A DNA stretch of 25,750 bases from Cellvibrionales bacterium (GTDB taxonomy: Bacteria; Pseudomonadota; Gammaproteobacteria; Pseudomonadales; JAHEGP01): contig JAHEGP010000011.1 in the NCBI GenBank assembly GCA_024645065.1, positions 1 to 25,750 of the forward strand. Reading direction: 5' to 3'. The notes beneath the pieces are model-generated. The model searched no databases, was not told the origin of the DNA, and saw only the letters and a program-made list of their open reading frames with translations. The position numbers and the translations under genes were made by a program. Shown in pieces: positions 22,693 through 25,750 of the stretch; the first letter of the stretch is position 1, and each line of letters starts with the position of its first letter.

Positions 22693-22701
22693 TGCTAGTC
22701 T
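22693..22701 (+). promoter_or_regulatory. Candidate thyA promoter (extended -10)
   Basis: TGC plus TAGTCT (22696-22701), about 90 bp before the thyA ATG. No good -35 is visible (TTCTTC at 17 bp). It shares the TGCTA core with the sites before argE, argA and ilvD. Confidence 0.35.
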
Positions 22702-22790
22702 CCCGCCGTTTGCAAACCTACTGCATTCCCGTCCAAAGCTCAACGCCCAGGTAATGCTGCAACAATAGCCAGGCCCGGAGACCCAAGCCC

Positions 22791-23624
22791 ATGCAACAAT
22801 ATCTTGCCCTCCTGCAGGACATCCTCGACAGTGGTGTTGAAAAAGGTGACCGAACAGGTACCGGCACAGTGTCGGTATTCGGGCGTCAGTTCAGGCATGA
22901 CCTGCAACAGGGCTTTCCCTTGCTGACCACCAAGAAGCTCCATTTCAAGAGCATCGTCAACGAATTGATCTGGTTTTTAAACGGCGATACCAACACCCGC
23001 TGGCTGCGTGAGAACGGCGTGTCGATATGGGACGAGTGGGCGACCGAAGACGGTGACCTTGGCCCCATTTATGGCAGGCAGTGGACCGCATGGCCGACCA
23101 GAGATGGCGGCAGCATCAACCAGATCGACTATGTTGTCGATTGCCTGAAACACAACCCCGACAGCCGTCGCATTTTGTTTCATGGCTGGAATGTCGAGTA
23201 TCTGCCCGACGAAAAAGTCAGCCCCCAGGAAAACGTCAGACAGGGAAAAATGGCACTGCCGCCCTGCCACCTGGTGTACCAGTTCTACGTGGCGGGTGGA
23301 CGGCTGTCGGCACAATTATTGATTCGCAGCAGTGACAGCTTCCTCGGGCTGCCCTACAACATAGCCAGCCTGGCCTTGCTCACTACCATGCTGGCACAGC
23401 AGTGTGACCTGGGACTGGGAGAAATCATCATTTGCACCGGCGATAGCCACATCTACGCCAACCATCGGCAGCAGGTACAAGCGCAGTTGGCACGGACACC
23501 GGGCCCCCTGCCACAGTTAGACCTCAAGCGCCGCCCGGCATCGATCTACGATTATTGTTTTGACGATTTTGAGCTGATCGACTATCACGCCCAGCCCCAT
23601 ATAGCGGCGCCGGTTGCGGTTTGA
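22791..23624 (+). CDS. thyA: Thymidylate synthase ThyA
   Basis: A 277-residue enzyme methylating dUMP to dTMP with methylenetetrahydrofolate, producing dihydrofolate for FolA. Motifs: 'GDRTGTGTVSVFG' with Arg21, 'WDEWA' at 80-84, 'GPIYGRQWTAW' at 91-101, catalytic Cys159 in 'MALPPCHLVYQFYV', 'FLGLPYNIASLALL' at 184-197, 'GDSHIYANH' at 217-225, and a C-terminal 'APVAV'. Compared with the 264-residue E. coli enzyme as I recall it, about 13 residues are inserted just before the catalytic Cys ('EYLPDEKVSPQENVRQGK'). All substrate-binding elements are present, so it should be active. Its last 101 bp lie antisense to the end of the ArnT-like gene. Confidence 0.96.
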   Translation: MQQYLALLQDILDSGVEKGDRTGTGTVSVFGRQFRHDLQQGFPLLTTKKLHFKSIVNELIWFLNGDTNTRWLRENGVSIWDEWATEDGDLGPIYGRQWTAWPTRDGGSINQIDYVVDCLKHNPDSRRILFHGWNVEYLPDEKVSPQENVRQGKMALPPCHLVYQFYVAGGRLSAQLLIRSSDSFLGLPYNIASLALLTTMLAQQCDLGLGEIIICTGDSHIYANHRQQVQAQLARTPGPLPQLDLKRRPASIYDYCFDDFELIDYHAQPHIAAPVAV

Positions 23625-25401
23625 CGGAGGCCTTATCGGGGATTCGATACAGGGAATAGATTTTACGGTCGCCAGGTCGGCTGCCGCGCCAGAGTAGCGG
23701 CCATCGCTCCGTGCTGGCCTGCTCCAGTTGATCTTCGCGCAATAATTCCAGCTCGCAGGCCGTGGCCTTTTCACCCACCAGCGCATAATCCTGGACGACA
23801 ATCCCGCCACGGTATTGAATCATGCCCCGTGGCGACTCACCGAGATCGATAGCGGCGATACAATTATACTGCGAAGGCAGGTGAGCCTGCAGATCACGGA
23901 TCATAGGTGTGTAGTCCAGGGAATAGGCTATATAGGGGCGCCACAACAGGTCAAATAGCAAGCCGACGGCAATAATACCACCAGACCAGCGCCATGCGAT
24001 TTTGAGCCGGCTCAATGGGGTAATACGCAATACCACCAGCCAGGCGCCGATGATCAACCCGCCCAGACACCATTGCAGCAGGGTAAGCTGTGGCACGTAG
24101 TCCGGCAGGCGCCCGAGAAAATAATCCCGGACCGGATTATCAAACCCGGCATTCAACAGCAGTGCGGACACCAATACCGTGGCCAGCATCAGGCCGATCA
24201 GGCCCACGTTAATTCGGCCCAATACACTCGCCAGCCTGCGAGGCAGGGTTGGCAGGGCATTGCAGGCCAAAAGCACCAATGCCGGCAACAACACAATGCC
24301 GTATATATCGGTGGAGGTACTGGCCAGGCTCAAAACCATTAACGGCACCGCAAAAGCGATATAGAGGACCAGCATCGGTTGAAAATTCTCCCTGGCACTG
24401 CGATGCGCCAGCAGGATCAACCACAGGCCCAGGGGCAGTGCGTACACCTTGCCGATACCCAGGAGCAGGATCACAGCCGTCGCCAAACCAGCTAATACCA
24501 GAGTACTGTAGAGGTATTCCGATCCGTGCTCGCGGCATTTCCGGTAACGGTTATAGACCTCGCCACCCGCCAGCACTATTGCGGGCCACGCCTGCCACAG
24601 GACGGAGTAAAAATAGAAGGCAAATTTTTCACTGGGGCCCAGGCTGCTATCGCCCAGAAAGCGCCCGATATTATTTAGCCAGAGCCAATCGTGGAAAAGT
24701 GTTGGCGACCTGTTGTACAACGCTAGCGGCCAAACCGTGACCCAGGGCAGCGCGGCCACGATTGCATAGAGTATTGCGAGCCAGTATTGACGCTGGCGGT
24801 ATTGGGGAAAACACAGCGGCAGTACCAATCCAATCAATCCCAGCAGGCCAGGCCCCAACAGTCCCTTCGCCATAAATGCCATTCCGGCACCGGTTCCCAA
24901 CAATATCCCCGCCAGCAGCGGACGCTGCCAGGCCAGGATCAGGCCGGTAATACCCAGGGTGTAGCCACTGAGCAGGGCAACATCCGTAATCAGCCGATGA
25001 TAAACTTCCCAGATCCCCAGACAACCCAGCAAAAGCAGTAATGCCAGCAAGGCTCCCTGGCGGTTTGACACCGCGAGTGCCGATAGGGCGAGTCCAGCGA
25101 GGGTAATCAGCATCCAGGCTATATTGGCCAGGCGAGCCGCATCATGCAGAGGTAGGACATCGCTAAACATGCGCGCAGAAGCGGCAGCAGTAATGTAGTA
25201 AAGAGGAGGCTTTTCCATAAACGGCAGACCACCTGCAAGGGGAACCACCCTATCTCCGGTGTTCAACACATTGTCTATCAGGGACGTCGTATAAGCCTCA
25301 TCGTTCCAGGGTTCGTGGCCCACCCAAAAAGGAATTTGCCAGAGCAGCAGTGCCAATACCAGAAGGTAGCGGGAGCGGAATGGGTACAGTGCAATCTTCA
25401 T
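23524..25401 (-). CDS. ArnT-like/PMT-family membrane glycosyltransferase
   Basis: A 625-residue polytopic inner-membrane protein with roughly 11-12 hydrophobic segments. It has the hallmarks of lipid-linked-sugar-dependent GT-C enzymes (ArnT/PMT_2): an early periplasmic loop with Asp34-Glu35 in 'HEPWNDEAYTTSLIDN', followed by 'GGLPFMEKPPLYYITAA' at 57-73. A soluble C-terminal part follows from about 510. In the family such proteins transfer a sugar from an undecaprenyl or dolichyl carrier to lipid A or protein; the acceptor here is unknown, and it need not be aminoarabinose transfer. The ATG lacks a visible Shine-Dalgarno and starts 19 bp after the preceding gene. After 'KIYSLYRIP' there is a tail of about 38 polar residues (Arg/Asn/Gln/Ser-rich), mostly encoded antisense to thyA. 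Confidence 0.85.
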   Translation of the reverse strand: MKIALYPFRSRYLLVLALLLWQIPFWVGHEPWNDEAYTTSLIDNVLNTGDRVVPLAGGLPFMEKPPLYYITAAASARMFSDVLPLHDAARLANIAWMLITLAGLALSALAVSNRQGALLALLLLLGCLGIWEVYHRLITDVALLSGYTLGITGLILAWQRPLLAGILLGTGAGMAFMAKGLLGPGLLGLIGLVLPLCFPQYRQRQYWLAILYAIVAALPWVTVWPLALYNRSPTLFHDWLWLNNIGRFLGDSSLGPSEKFAFYFYSVLWQAWPAIVLAGGEVYNRYRKCREHGSEYLYSTLVLAGLATAVILLLGIGKVYALPLGLWLILLAHRSARENFQPMLVLYIAFAVPLMVLSLASTSTDIYGIVLLPALVLLACNALPTLPRRLASVLGRINVGLIGLMLATVLVSALLLNAGFDNPVRDYFLGRLPDYVPQLTLLQWCLGGLIIGAWLVVLRITPLSRLKIAWRWSGGIIAVGLLFDLLWRPYIAYSLDYTPMIRDLQAHLPSQYNCIAAIDLGESPRGMIQYRGGIVVQDYALVGEKATACELELLREDQLEQASTERWPLLWRGSRPGDRKIYSLYRIPDKASVKPQPAPLYGAGRDSRSAQNRQNNNRRSMPGGA

Positions 25402-25420
25402 GGCCGGGGGGTGTTGGTGC

Positions 25421-25750
25421 TCATTGACGCCCGGCGCATATTAGCGCCAGCGCGTCCTCCCTGGAATTCTCCGGCATTTGCGCCACCACCTGGTGGGACG
25501 GCAGGCCAGCCACGACGTCGCCCGAATAGAGCACGCAACGAAAGCGCTCATCTCGACCGCGCAGCACCTTATCCAGTTGCCCCGCGTCCAGGAGCTCAAC
25601 GCCCCGGTGCAGGTGAGCATAGATATAACCGCGCATCGCCTCGGTCAGGTTCCACCCGGCGCTCTGGTCCCATTGTGCCGGGCTGATCTGCTGGAAAAAG
25701 TCCTGCAAAACCTGGTGCCTTCCCTTCTCGACATTTTTCGCAGGGTAATA
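25421..25750 (-). CDS. Unrecognised protein, 3' part only
   Basis: The frame is open to the right edge (no stop between 25750 and the TGA at 25421), so about 109 C-terminal residues of a longer protein are visible and the start lies outside. An internal TTG at 25708 is not a convincing start. The visible part is soluble, with 'LTEAMRGYIYAHLHRGVELL' (probable helix) and 'FRCVLYSGDVVAGLPSHQVV', ending 'DALALICAGRQ'. I do not recognise a family or catalytic motif. It precedes the ArnT-like gene by 19 bp on the same strand and so may be co-transcribed with it, which hints at envelope or glycan work but proves nothing. Confidence 0.6.
   Translation of the reverse strand, partial: YYPAKNVEKGRHQVLQDFFQQISPAQWDQSAGWNLTEAMRGYIYAHLHRGVELLDAGQLDKVLRGRDERFRCVLYSGDVVAGLPSHQVVAQMPENSREDALALICAGRQ

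Noticed and set aside
1..25750. Searched by eye for tRNA or rRNA genes, CRISPR repeats, IS ends, integrases, toxin-antitoxin pairs and phage genes
   Set aside because: Nothing supportable found. The window is continuous core-genome sequence with uniform codon character.

Overview
The window is a gene-dense, GC-rich stretch of a gammaproteobacterial chromosome. Gene content and order suggest a relative of Pseudomonas, plausibly a marine Cellvibrionales/Halieaceae-type bacterium; this lineage call is inference. The supporting points are the order glnE-ilvE-waaF-waaG-waaP, a two-domain ArgA close to argE and a GspE-like ATPase, and a TtpC-type TonB cluster. No rRNA, tRNA, CRISPR array, insertion sequence, integrase or prophage gene was seen. 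Almost everything is core-genome material.

Layout. (1) 1-5777: a lipopolysaccharide core block. The minus-strand run waaF > waaG > waaP > GT4 glycosyltransferase > DUF6625-type protein is tightly packed (1-nt and 4-nt overlaps, one 4-nt gap). A plus-strand kinase-fold gene enters from the left edge and converges on it. waaC is not in its expected place between waaF and waaG. (2) 5894-9829: ilvE and glnE on the same strand upstream of waaF, with a candidate promoter before glnE. (3) 9977-14517: a GspE/PilB-type ATPase on the minus strand, divergent from argE and argA on the plus strand. (4) 14624-16468: ilvD. (5) 16602-21742: a six-gene minus-strand TonB energy-transduction operon, DUF3450 > TtpC-like > ExbB > ExbD > TonB > TPR protein. 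It is preceded by a promoter-like site and a leader of about 215 nt. (6) 22045-23624: folA and thyA, divergent, which together cover the dihydrofolate/thymidylate cycle. (7) 23524-25750: a 12-TM-type ArnT-like glycosyltransferase whose 3' end overlaps thyA antisense by 101 bp, and the 3' part of an unrecognised gene running off the right edge.

Functionally, the LPS block builds and phosphorylates the inner core. ilvE/ilvD and argE/argA belong to branched-chain amino acid and arginine synthesis, and glnE sets glutamine synthetase activity. The TonB cluster powers outer-membrane uptake, probably of iron chelates. I found no convincing undescribed system. The observations most worth a second look are a nine-C homopolymer inside waaF, the missing waaC, the lost HRD aspartate in the edge kinase, the antisense thyA/ArnT-like overlap, and a shared extended -10 motif upstream of four biosynthetic genes. 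Several start codons are corrected (ilvD, glnE, exbB, folA).
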